A DNA stretch of 64,000 bases from Asaia sp037151935. GTDB taxonomy: Bacteria > Pseudomonadota > Alphaproteobacteria > Acetobacterales > Acetobacteraceae. Below, piece by piece: positions 41,093 to 53,779 of the stretch. The stretch spans positions 3,100,001 to 3,164,000 of the forward strand of contig NZ_CP157575.1 of NCBI RefSeq assembly GCF_051628905.1, in the 5' to 3' direction. The notes below the pieces were generated by a model, which searched no databases, was not told where the DNA came from, and saw nothing but the letters and a program-made list of their open reading frames with translations. Position 1 is the first letter of the stretch; every line of letters begins with the position of its first letter. The translations under genes and the position numbers were made by a program.

Positions 41093-42226
41093 TTATGCTG
41101 CGTTACGAAGATAATCTACGATGGCATCCGCTGCCCCAGGGGCAGTCGGGCCATCATCGGTGAATTCGAAGGTCTCTAGTATATATTGCCGCTGCGCCTC
41201 AAGGAAATCGTCATGTTTTGTCACAGCGGCATTCAGTGCCAATGGCAATGTGTCGGCGTTATCGAGCACCTGACCGAGATTCCAGAAATGGTAGTTTCTG
41301 TCAGATTGCCATGAAACGTGGTGTGCGTTGAGGAAGACGCAAGGCCGGGGGCGGACAAGAAACTCCGCGACCTGAGAGCTGACGTCGCCCAGATAGAGAT
41401 CGGCTGCCATGGTGTAGGTCATGTCGATGCTGCGTGGGCTGCCAGGATCGATCAGAAGATGATCGTGATTGGCAAAGCGGGCGACGAGTTGCTCCCCTTC
41501 CTGTCTGTGCTTGTCGAACAGACGATAATGAGGCGCGAATATCAGATTGTATTTGTCCTGATTGGCAAAATATTGCAGAATCTGTTCGCCCATAAGCGGC
41601 CATGACGACAGTTTCGATGAAAAATGTGGGTTGTAGAGAACGATCGGCTTGTCGTTGTCGAACAGGGCAGGGCGTGTCCGCGCCATTTTCCTGACGATAT
41701 CGAATTTTGCGTAAGAGCCGCGATAATAGCGGCCGGGGCTGATCGCGCCTTGAGACAAAAGCCGCTCTTCGATTTTCTTGCCTGAGAGCAGCACGAAATC
41801 GAACTCTTTGACGTCGCGCGCGAAGCCAATAGCGCGATCCCCCGCGCCATGGCGGGTCCAGATCAACCTTGGTTTGCGAATGCCCATCCGACGCAGATAG
41901 AGCGAGGTACGCTCGGGCACGACGATCGCTTCGAAGCGCGAAAAATACTCTCGGTTGAAAAACAGGCTGGCCATCTTGCCCAGAACGCCCGGACCGGAAT
42001 GCTCGATACGACGTCGGAGCATCTCGGGCATTTTCAGCAGATCGAAGCGCGCGCGTGCCTGGGGGTAAAGTGCACTGAGTGTCTTGGCATAATCCAGATG
42101 CGCCTCTGTCGTACATGCGACGTGCACCTCTGTGTCCGCATGCCGAGAAGCGATCTCCATGGCGATGGGCAGAGAATGCAGTGTCTGGTGAGGCTGCGCG
42201 ATATAGGGAAAGGCGATTTTCATCAT
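41093..42226 (-). CDS. CDP-glycerol glycerophosphotransferase-like (GT-B) protein
   Basis: A 377-residue GT-B-like protein. The C-terminal part MAADLYLGDVSSQVAEFLVRPRPCVFLNAHH matches the Glyphos_transf pattern (A-D-x-x-x-x-D-x-S-S, E-F-x-x-x-x-R-P). The middle has WTRHGAGDRAIGF (H-G-x-x), VLYNPHFSSKLSSW and LIFAPHYRL. Known members transfer polyol-phosphates to teichoic acid or capsule acceptors. In this locus a polyol-phosphate or sugar transfer to a sphingolipid head group is a reasonable but unproven idea. Two adjacent ATGs (42226, 42223) can start it. It lies 78 bases upstream of the acyl-AMP ligase on the same strand and is probably the first gene of that operon. Confidence 0.65.
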   Translation of the reverse strand: MMKIAFPYIAQPHQTLHSLPIAMEIASRHADTEVHVACTTEAHLDYAKTLSALYPQARARFDLLKMPEMLRRRIEHSGPGVLGKMASLFFNREYFSRFEAIVVPERTSLYLRRMGIRKPRLIWTRHGAGDRAIGFARDVKEFDFVLLSGKKIEERLLSQGAISPGRYYRGSYAKFDIVRKMARTRPALFDNDKPIVLYNPHFSSKLSSWPLMGEQILQYFANQDKYNLIFAPHYRLFDKHRQEGEQLVARFANHDHLLIDPGSPRSIDMTYTMAADLYLGDVSSQVAEFLVRPRPCVFLNAHHVSWQSDRNYHFWNLGQVLDNADTLPLALNAAVTKHDDFLEAQRQYILETFEFTDDGPTAPGAADAIVDYLRNAA

Positions 42227-42639
42227 GGCTGGAGATCAGTTGCCGATGTGCTGAACGGACGCGTAAATGGTCATCGACAGTATCTCCACGTCCTGCGCCT
42301 CAATCTCTGACAATGGTTTTGTACCGCCTTCACTCAAATGATCACGGACCCTGTGTAATCCTGAGGTGTTTTTTGTGCTTTCCCCAGCAAGTTACAAGGG
42401 AGGGCATTATAAACGTGATGCTCACAGAGCTAAATTTTTTGCAATCGAAGGCAACTCCGCGGCAGTTTTGTGAACCGCCTGAACTGGAAGATGTAGGTCA
42501 CATCCGAGGTGGAAATGCTACCTGCTGGTGTGGTCTGACTATAAGCAGGCGGATGCGTTCCCATTCAACGCACGTTTTATGACGCATCTTTGCAAAGTGG
42601 CGCCGGAACCAGTTTTTTCATTTTTTCTGATTTTTATGA

Positions 42640-42668
42640 TTGACGGGTATGGGTGTGGGGTCTAAAAG
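42640..42668 (+). promoter_or_regulatory. Candidate rRNA promoter
   Basis: TTGACG at 42640-42645 is followed after 15-17 bases by a TCTAAAAG element (42661-42668). A T-rich run like an UP element lies directly upstream (42612-42639). The -10 is weak, so this is a candidate only. Confidence 0.4.
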
Positions 42669-42763
42669 CCCGTTCACCGCAGCGGACGACGCTGAGGTGG
42701 CTGCCCTGGGAACTGAGATAAATCAGTGAGTTGGGTGGGGTTCTTTGAAAATTGAATAGGTAT

Positions 42764-42785
42764 GGAAGGGATATGTTGGCGGCGC
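42764..42785 (+). other. Left arm of the 16S pre-rRNA processing stem
   Basis: These 22 bases pair with 44492-44513 downstream of 16S. Twenty-one pairs are Watson-Crick and one is G-U. Such stems enclosing 16S are cut by RNase III. Confidence 0.85.
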
Positions 42786-42924
42786 TTTGGTGTTGTCTGA
42801 ACCAGTGGTTCTGATGATGAGAGTGCTGACTGATTTATTCTTTTTCGAAAGAACTACAGACGTCAGTTTTTTTTGTTTCGGGATCTATAGTTTGGTTTTG
42901 GTTGGCTTTGGCTGACTGGAATTG

Positions 42925-44413
<1,489 letters not shown>

Positions 44414-44524
44414 AAGGATGTTTCCTGATACGTTGGGAAGCTTCTAAATAAAGACCTGCATTGGATCAGTGCAGGCACGGATGGCCTCAGGGCGCCGTCA
44501 ACATATCCCTTCCTGTAATGTTTT

Positions 44525-44601
<77 letters not shown>

Positions 44602-44676
44602 CGACTGTGGTGGTTTCTAAGCCTTGAGATGACGAAGTTCATCGATGAAGATCGATGAGTTTTGTCTGTCTTGACT

Positions 44677-44752
44677 GGGGGCGTAGCTCAGCTGGGAGAG
44701 CACCTGCTTTGCAAGCAGGGGGTCGTCGGTTCGATCCCGTCCGCCTCCACCA
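44677..44752 (+). tRNA. tRNA-Ala (UGC)
   Basis: A 76-base cloverleaf with encoded CCA. The acceptor GGGGGCG pairs with CGCCTCC (one G-U), and the anticodon stem-loop CCTGCTTTGCAAGCAGG carries TGC. It is the standard second spacer tRNA. Confidence 0.98.
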
Positions 44753-45111
44753 GAAACCACAACGACACAGGCTGCTTGGCGAGAAGCTTTGAGCAGCATG
44801 TCGGTGCGATACATTACAGGTTAAGGGAAAAATGTTTCGTCCCTGCCGCATTTTGGTGCGGGAGCGATGGAAAAGTCTGTTCTTTGTCAGTGTGAATAGG
44901 TTGGTGCACTTTCTGGGTGCTGCCACGATCCGGGTTGGTCTGACCCATGTGGATCGGTTCTGGGTTCTTGGACTTTGGTCTGAGAGGCTCTGATCCGGTC
45001 TCGTGTTTAAGGATTGTGGCGTATAGCGGTCAGAGAGTGTTTTATAAGTATGATGAACTTTGCGTGCGAAGCATTGCATTTTCTCTGCGCAGAAAACTCT
45101 GAAGCGCGCGA

Positions 45112-45137
45112 GCGTGGATGGTTGCTGTGCATGTGTA
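45112..45137 (+). other. Left arm of the 23S pre-rRNA processing stem
   Basis: These 26 bases pair with 47902-47927 beyond the 3' end of 23S, with only two G-U-type mismatches. This is the expected RNase III stem. From the end of tRNA-Ala (44753) to here, the spacer holds no gene that I can support. Confidence 0.85.
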
Positions 45138-45139
45138 GT

Positions 45140-47880
<2,741 letters not shown>

Positions 47881-47996
47881 AACGCTCTGCAAGACAGAGC
47901 ATACACATGCATAGCAATCATCCACGCAAAACATACTCATCATACAAACACACCAACCTCCCACACCGACACACCAGAGGTCGGGTGGATCAGAAG

Positions 47997-48112
47997 ACCT
48001 GGTGGCTATGGCGGGAGACTTCCACCCGATCCCATCCCGAACTCGGACGTGAAACGCCCCAGCGCCTATGATACTGCATCTTAAGATGCGGAAAAGTCGG
48101 TCGCCGCCAGGT
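47997..48112 (+). rRNA. rrf: 5S ribosomal RNA
   Basis: About 116 bases, bounded by the helix ACCTGGTGGC / GCCGCCAGGT. The conserved loop CCCGATCCCATCCCGAACTC is present. An outer GGTGGATCA / TGATCCACC pairing around it looks like a processing stem. Confidence 0.95.
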
Positions 48113-48147
48113 CCCCTGATCCACCCCACACACAACACCCCACCCAA

Positions 48148-48224
<77 letters not shown>

Positions 48225-48245
48225 TATCCAAAAAATTCCCATTCA

Positions 48246-48278
48246 ACGTCTCAGCGTCAGCGCTAGAGACGTCCTTTT
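48246..48278 (+). terminator. Terminator of the rRNA operon
   Basis: ACGTCTC pairs with GAGACGT (48246-48252, 48266-48272) and AGCG with CGCT inside, with one bulged A. The downstream flank is CCTTTT. It lies 22 bases after tRNA-fMet. Confidence 0.75.
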
Positions 48279-48499
48279 GCGTTCCGGGATCCCCCTCAGA
48301 TCAGACAAGCCAAATGCCCGGAGCAATCACACACCCACAGCTATCGCCGCACGCGCATCTCAACCCAAAAAACAGGAAAAGGGCTCAACCTCCCCCAATC
48401 TTCTCGCCCTTTTTACCAGACCTTAGTAGCACGATTGAACGGCTCCGAAGTCGGTGGGGACATTTTTCCTGAGAAGCGGGTCCGAGGTCCAATGAGCCA

Positions 48500-48790
48500 T
48501 TGTGCTCTGAAGTTCCCCCTGAATTTCGATCGCGCGCAGTAAGGCTGGTTCTGAAGCATGAGAGCGACAACCTGTCACGTTCGACAGCGGTGGTGTTGAT
48601 TGCGGGCAAGTCCGGTTGTTCGGCGCATACGCTGGACGAGTGGGGGCAAGAAAGCCGAAATCGAGGTCGAAATTAAGACTGGCAAGTCGGCGGGTGCCCC
48701 TGCCGAAACGGCTGACCAGCTCAAAGCGCGGGAGTGTGAAGTGCCTAAGTTGCGTCAGGCGAACGAGACCCTGCGAGAAGGGCGCCCGCT
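48500..48790 (+). pseudogene. Decayed IS3-family transposase OrfA fragment
   Basis: Two reading frames together show an OrfA-like helix-turn-helix and leucine zipper. The first frame gives EVPPEFRSRAVRLVLKHESD and VVLIAGKSGCSAHTLDEW; after a shift the second gives GKKAEIEVEIKTGKSAG and LKARECEVPKLRQANETLREG. IS3-type OrfA proteins have the pattern R-A-V-R-x-V-L, I-G-C-x-x-x-T-L-x-x-W and L-x-R-E-x-x-E-L-R-Q-A-N-E-I-L. The frame is broken, and no OrfB follows, so the element is dead. I found no terminal repeats. The rest of 48279-48865 holds no gene I can support. Confidence 0.7.
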
Positions 48791-48865
48791 ATCCTCTCGT
48801 TCCGCTATGCTTCCATCAAAGTGTATAAAAAAGGGGGCTTAGTTTATCTCTCGATGAGGTCCTCG

Positions 48866-50023
48866 TCAGACTTGGGCGATTTCGCGGAGTGCCCCACAGG
48901 TTTCCACACCCAGGAGAGATTGATTGATGTGGATCTCGCGCTGCAGCAATCCGATTGCGTGGGTGATTGCTTTTTGGCCACCGAGAGCAGCGGCATAGAG
49001 AAAGGGGCGACCGACGAGAACGGAATCGGCCCCTAAGGCTAAAGCTTTCACAATATCTGTTCCACGACGAAAGCCACTATCGGCGAGTACGGTCATGGCG
49101 CCGCACTCGGCCTTGATTTCCCTCAGCACGTCCATGGGAGAAGGAGCGCAATCGAGCTGCCGACCGCCATGATTGGATACGACGATGCCATCCGCCCCCA
49201 TTTCACGCGCCATTTTTGCATCATCCGGCGAGAGAACCCCTTTGATGATCAGGGCGCCTTTCCAGTGTCGTCGGATCATCTCCGCATGTTTCCAGCTGAA
49301 ACTGGCATAGCCGGTCACTGCGCTGATTTCACGTGAGAAAATCGATGGGCGTTCGACTGGGTCGATATTACTGATCTTGGGTACACCCCTGCGGCGCAAG
49401 GTTCGCAGTCCGGTGCGCCAGAGCCATGCGGGATGTCGGGCCATATCTAGTGCAAGACGGGGCGTAGGCCGAAAAGGCATGGTATAACCGTTACGCTTGT
49501 TGTTCTCCCGGTTCGACCCTACCGCAACGTCCGCCGTCAGGAAGTAGGCGCTAAACCCCGCATCGGCTACCCGCTTGACCATGCCTTCGATATTGCTCTC
49601 ATCGGGCTTCTGGTATCCTGCAAACCAGCAGCCCGGGTAACTGCGCCCGATTTCTTCAATCGGCGTTATGGCGTTTGCGCTCAAAATATAAGGAATTCTG
49701 GCGGCTCGGGCCGCTCTTGCCATGGCATTATCGGCGTCATAGGCGACGACAGCCGAGGCCCCCATCGGGGCGATCATGAAGGGGCTGGCAAAACGCTGAC
49801 CGAATAGCGTGACCTCTTGCGAGCACCTCGAAACATCGCGCAGAATGCGTGGCACGAGGCGAATGCGTTCAATTGCCTCACGGTTATGGAGGATCGTCGT
49901 GCCATCATCGGCGCCACCCTGCACATAACCGAAAATCGCCTTCGGGAGATGTTGGCGCGCCTGAGCCTCGAGATCGTTCAGATTGAGAACCTGCCTCAAG
50001 CTGTCGGAAAAAGTCATGGACAC
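48866..50023 (-). CDS. FMN-dependent alpha-hydroxy-acid oxidase/dehydrogenase (LldD-like)
   Basis: A 385-residue TIM-barrel flavoenzyme of the family that includes L-lactate dehydrogenase LldD, mandelate dehydrogenase and glycolate oxidase. The active site block SNHGGRQLD holds the catalytic His and Arg. FIAPMGASAV-like FMIAPMGASAVV, ALIIKGVLSPDDA (FMN lysine) and VLADSGFRRGTDIVKALALGAD complete the fold. The substrate could be lactate or a sugar-derived hydroxy acid; the context (MFS carriers, DenD, isomerase) favours the latter. The GTG at 50023 has GAGG upstream; ATG 50017 is the alternative. It is last in the operon, three bases after the MFS gene's stop. Confidence 0.85.
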   Translation of the reverse strand: MSMTFSDSLRQVLNLNDLEAQARQHLPKAIFGYVQGGADDGTTILHNREAIERIRLVPRILRDVSRCSQEVTLFGQRFASPFMIAPMGASAVVAYDADNAMARAARAARIPYILSANAITPIEEIGRSYPGCWFAGYQKPDESNIEGMVKRVADAGFSAYFLTADVAVGSNRENNKRNGYTMPFRPTPRLALDMARHPAWLWRTGLRTLRRRGVPKISNIDPVERPSIFSREISAVTGYASFSWKHAEMIRRHWKGALIIKGVLSPDDAKMAREMGADGIVVSNHGGRQLDCAPSPMDVLREIKAECGAMTVLADSGFRRGTDIVKALALGADSVLVGRPFLYAAALGGQKAITHAIGLLQREIHINQSLLGVETCGALREIAQV

Positions 50024-50026
50024 GTG

Positions 50027-51328
50027 TCAGATCCTCACTATGTGGCTGGCCGAAATCGGCCGCTCTTTGTCGTTATCGGTGAGGGGCAGGGGCGCAATAG
50101 GACCGACAATGAACAGGTAGGACAGCGCGCCCAGCAGACCGAACGCACCAGTAACGCAGAGCGGGATCATGAAAGAGCCATGAGTCAGGCTCACCATGAG
50201 GCCGGTGAAACTGGCGATGACGATGCCTGCTATGTTGGCGGCACTGTTCTGAAGCCCGCCCAGCGTGGCGACGAGGTCGGAACTCGGAGCGATATCGGCT
50301 GGCAGCGACCAGATATTGGCGCCGGTAAAAGCGATGCCGCCGAAGGAGACCGAAAGCAGAGCGATGCAGAGCCAGGTCTGCGTGACGAAGGCCGAAAGGG
50401 CGATCACTGAAGAGAGCAGGAGCCCTCCCACCAGGCAGGTTTTACGGGCCGATGTCAGGCTCCAGCCGCGCTTGTACAAGGTGTCCGAGGTCCAGCCGCC
50501 CAGCCATGCGGCAGGTATCGCGGTCACGCCGGGGATCATGCCGATCAGCCCGAGATCTTTCAGTGAGAAGCCGTGAGCCGTCACGAGATAGCTCGGGAAC
50601 CATGTCGCAAAGAAGTAAAAGACGAAATTCGCACAGAAAAAACCGAGCATCATGCCCCAAACCGTGCGGTGTTTGAGCAATCGTCGCCATGCGCGGGGTG
50701 CCGCTTTGCTGCCGGCAGGCTGGGCCGCACGCAACAAGGAAAGTTGATGCTGCGATATCGCCGGATGCCGGTCGGGGTCATGATAGAGCACGAGCCAGAC
50801 GACCACCCAGATAAGGCCCATCGCCCCTGCGGCGACGAAGGCCAGACGCCAGCCTAAACAGGAAACCAGCAAGGCAACGAGGGGGAGGGAAACCGCCGCT
50901 CCTGCGCGCGAGCCGCTGTCAAAAATTCCCGCTGCCAGACCACGCTCGCTTTTCGGGAACCAGAGGGATGCGACTTTTGCATTCGACGGATAGCTGCCTG
51001 CCTCGCCAACGCCGAGGGCCAGGCGCAGGCCGAGAATGCTGAGAGGCCCGCGCACGACCGCCGTCAGCGCCGTGCAGACCGACCACCAGATAACCGCCAG
51101 AGCATAAGCCGAGCGCACCCCGAAGCGGTCGACGATCATGCCGAAAGGCAGTTGCATGAACGCATAGCTCCAGAAGAACCCACCCAGAATGATGCCCAGA
51201 GTGGCCGGGTCGATATGAAGCTCTTTAGCCATGAAAGGGGCCGCAATGGCGATGGTCGCACGGTCTATGTAGTTAATGGTGGTTGCGGCAAAACAGAGGA
51301 TGATCATCAGCCAACGTAGACGGGGCAT
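50027..51328 (-). CDS. MFS transporter, anion:cation symporter family (sugar-acid carrier)
   Basis: A 433-residue twelve-helix carrier. The N-terminal block INYIDRATIAIAAPFMAKEL, then GGFFWSYAFMQLPFGMIVDRFGVR and GVGEAGSYPSNAKVASLWFP, match the D-galactonate/glucarate (DgoT/GudP) group. The start at 51328 has GGAGAG 7 bases upstream; a longer frame without family likeness runs further up. The likely cargo is a hexonate or smaller sugar acid. It is in one operon with the hydroxy-acid oxidase and the isomerase. Confidence 0.88.
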   Translation of the reverse strand: MPRLRWLMIILCFAATTINYIDRATIAIAAPFMAKELHIDPATLGIILGGFFWSYAFMQLPFGMIVDRFGVRSAYALAVIWWSVCTALTAVVRGPLSILGLRLALGVGEAGSYPSNAKVASLWFPKSERGLAAGIFDSGSRAGAAVSLPLVALLVSCLGWRLAFVAAGAMGLIWVVVWLVLYHDPDRHPAISQHQLSLLRAAQPAGSKAAPRAWRRLLKHRTVWGMMLGFFCANFVFYFFATWFPSYLVTAHGFSLKDLGLIGMIPGVTAIPAAWLGGWTSDTLYKRGWSLTSARKTCLVGGLLLSSVIALSAFVTQTWLCIALLSVSFGGIAFTGANIWSLPADIAPSSDLVATLGGLQNSAANIAGIVIASFTGLMVSLTHGSFMIPLCVTGAFGLLGALSYLFIVGPIAPLPLTDNDKERPISASHIVRI

Positions 51329-51399
51329 GATCTCTCTCCAGTTTGAGGGGAGCCGGGTGGTTTCCTGCATCGACAACATGCCGATGCAGGGAGCGACGT

Positions 51400-52326
51400 T
51401 TATTTCGGCAGGACGCGACGCAGATATTCGCGGTTGGTTGCCGCAACGCTCAGACCGTCGCCGCCATAATGCTCGACCAGAAAGGCACTCTTGAACCCAT
51501 GGGCCAGAACCATCTTGATTGCGGCCCGGTAGCTGATCACGCCGAATTCGAGCGGCGCGGGGGCTGTCACGACCATGCCGGTCGTGGCGTCTTCGGTGCG
51601 GAAGTAGTTCTTGACGTGCCAGTAACGTGTAAAAGGCGCGACTTTCTGCATCATTGAGGCCCAATGTTCGACCGGGCGATGCAGACGCACCAGATTGCCC
51701 AAATCTGCGTTGATGCCCACATTGGCGCAATCGACATCCTGAACGAAGCGCACGGCGCTGTCGGCGGTGCCGAGATAAGTGTCCTCATACATTTCGAGGG
51801 CCAGACCGACGCCAACCTCCCGGGCATGACGCGCCAGTTCCCGTATGCGCTCGACGGCTTTTTTCCAGGTCGTCTGATCGTCCGGGTTGACCGTTCCCTG
51901 AGCCGTCCAGAACCACAATGCCGCCTTCTGGGGCGGGGTCAGGGGGTAGAACAGCCCGAACGAGACTTCCTTGATGCCCAGGCGGGCAGCAGTGTCGATC
52001 ACGCGGTGGCTATAGGCGAGGTTTTCGTCAGCCTGTTCCGGATCGATGACCGAGCGGCGGGCGGTCGAGAGACCCGGCATGGTCAGCCCGGCTTCCTTCA
52101 CCAGATCGGCAAAGAGCTGCTGCCGTGCCTGAGAGAGATCGGCCAGCCTGATCCACGAATCGGTTGGGTCGATCTCGCTGAAACCTGCATCGGTCACTTC
52201 GGCGAGGGTGGCGGCCCATTCCTCGGGCTTCTGATCCTGCACGCTCGACCCGTCGGGAAGGATATTGGCGTATTGGATCATCGCGGCGGCGATGGGCCAG
52301 TTGGTGCGATTGAGAGGGCTAGACAC
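51400..52326 (-). CDS. Sugar-phosphate isomerase/epimerase-like TIM-barrel protein
   Basis: A 308-residue xylose-isomerase-like barrel (AP_endonuc_2 superfamily). Visible blocks are VTDAGFSEIDPTDSWI, LGIKEVSFGLFYPLTP, LALEMYEDTYLGT (metal Glu), DCANVGINADLGNLVRLH (Asp), YWHVKNYFRTED (His) and SAFLVEHYGGDG (final Glu). The family includes hydroxypyruvate isomerase, OtnI and epimerases. Next to a DenD-like dehydrogenase, an OtnI-like role on a 2-oxo sugar acid is plausible. The start is a GTG at 52326, because AAAGGAG lies 7 bases upstream; there is no ATG near the N-terminal SSPLNRTNWP. Confidence 0.78.
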   Translation of the reverse strand: MSSPLNRTNWPIAAAMIQYANILPDGSSVQDQKPEEWAATLAEVTDAGFSEIDPTDSWIRLADLSQARQQLFADLVKEAGLTMPGLSTARRSVIDPEQADENLAYSHRVIDTAARLGIKEVSFGLFYPLTPPQKAALWFWTAQGTVNPDDQTTWKKAVERIRELARHAREVGVGLALEMYEDTYLGTADSAVRFVQDVDCANVGINADLGNLVRLHRPVEHWASMMQKVAPFTRYWHVKNYFRTEDATTGMVVTAPAPLEFGVISYRAAIKMVLAHGFKSAFLVEHYGGDGLSVAATNREYLRRVLPK

Positions 52327-52367
52327 AGGAGATCTCCTTTTCTGTCTGAAAATCGACGACCGGACGC

Positions 52368-53702
52368 TCAAAGGGCGGGATGGTGGCTTTCATGATTGGT
52401 GCGCGGCAGAAAGGCCGCGATAATCAGCCCGATCAGCCCGGAGAGAGCGACGGCATAGAGCCCCGCCGCAGGGCTCTCCCACAGATGAGAGGCAAAACTG
52501 CGGATGTTGGGCGCGGCGAAACCACCGAGATTGCCGAGTGCATTGATCAATGCGATCGCGCCTGCGGCTTGAACCCCGGTGAAATGGGCAAGAGGGAAGT
52601 TCCAGAAAACGGCCTGAACCGTCACGACACCAGCGGCCGCAATGCATAGCCCGACGATCGCGACGATGCCGGATTCTGCCCCCGAGACAAACAGGCCGAT
52701 CGCGGCCATACTCAGGCAGACGAGCAACCCCAGTCTCGGCGCGTCATGCTTCTGGACGAGACGCGTGATGACGAAGGTCGAAAGAATGGCGAAGGCCCAG
52801 GGAATGCCGCTGACCAGACCGACACGAAAGCCGATCTTCTCATGAAGGATCGAAGAAACCTGTTCGGGCAGATAGAATACAACGCCGTAGCTCGCGACCT
52901 GCATCACCATATAGAGCGCAAGAAACTGCAGCAGCTTGCTGGAATGCAGGAGCGCGCCAAGCTTGATACTGTGATGGCCCGAACCCTCCTTCGCAGCAGC
53001 CTCCTTCTGAAGGATGCCGCTTATGGTGGACTTCTCGTCATCGGTAAGCCAGGCGACGTCTTGAGGTTTGTCGGGCAGGACGAACCATGTGGCGATGCCC
53101 ATAACCACAGCGAGCCCACCTTCGAGCAGGAACATCCACTGCCATCCCGCAAGGCCGAGCAACCCGTCCAGGTTAAATAAGGCTCCCGAAAGTGGATTGC
53201 CGAAGGTCATGGCCAGCGGATAGCCGAAATAGAACACGCCCAGAACCTTGGTGCGTTCCTTCTCGGGAAACCAGAAGGTCAGGTAGAGCATGATGCCGGG
53301 AAAGAAGCCGGCCTCGGCAATACCCAGAAACGTGCGCAGGACGATGAAGGACAGGTTGCCCTGAGTGAACATCATGCACGCGGAGACGAGCCCCCATGTC
53401 ACCATGATGCGCGCCATCCAGCGTCTCGCACCAAGCTTGTAGAGAATGAGATTACTCGGGATCTCGAACAGCGCGTAGCCGACGAAGAAAACACCGGCAC
53501 CGAACGCGAACATTGCATCCGATACACCGACATCGGTGTGCAACGCCTGTTTGGCTGAGCCGATATTCGACCGGTCGAGAAAGGCGACGATATACATGAG
53601 GATGAGAAAAGGCAGCAGCTTGGCAAACGCCTTGCCGGTTGCCCTTGCTCTCAGAGCTTCGGGGCTGCTGGAGGGTGCTTTCGCGGGAGTGGCAGAAATC
53701 AT
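52368..53702 (-). CDS. MFS transporter, TtuB/phthalate-type anion carrier
   Basis: A 444-residue twelve-helix carrier. YIVAFLDRSNIGSAKQAL, VFFVGYALFEIPSNLILYKLGARRWMARIM and FLGIAEAGFFPGIMLYLTFWFP are the signatures of the tartrate/phthalate branch of the ACS family. It is the second carrier in the operon and differs from the one at 50027, so the cluster may import two related acids. It ends 41 bases before the isomerase start. Confidence 0.88.
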   Translation of the reverse strand: MISATPAKAPSSSPEALRARATGKAFAKLLPFLILMYIVAFLDRSNIGSAKQALHTDVGVSDAMFAFGAGVFFVGYALFEIPSNLILYKLGARRWMARIMVTWGLVSACMMFTQGNLSFIVLRTFLGIAEAGFFPGIMLYLTFWFPEKERTKVLGVFYFGYPLAMTFGNPLSGALFNLDGLLGLAGWQWMFLLEGGLAVVMGIATWFVLPDKPQDVAWLTDDEKSTISGILQKEAAAKEGSGHHSIKLGALLHSSKLLQFLALYMVMQVASYGVVFYLPEQVSSILHEKIGFRVGLVSGIPWAFAILSTFVITRLVQKHDAPRLGLLVCLSMAAIGLFVSGAESGIVAIVGLCIAAAGVVTVQAVFWNFPLAHFTGVQAAGAIALINALGNLGGFAAPNIRSFASHLWESPAAGLYAVALSGLIGLIIAAFLPRTNHESHHPAL

Positions 53703-53779
53703 GAGGCTCGGCTCCTCATCGCGCCCCGCACAGGAAGGCGGGGCGTGGATGTGGTCAGGCTGACGGGAAGCGGGCGGTG

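Larger units (their letters stand above)
42227..42924. other. Upstream region of the rRNA operon, no gene seen
   Basis: About 700 bases without a credible gene. It holds a T-rich stretch (42612-42640), a probable promoter, a boxA-like element at 42741-42757 (TTCTTTGAAAATTGAAT) and the left arm of the 16S processing stem. The first 350 bases contain nothing I can name. Confidence 0.7.
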
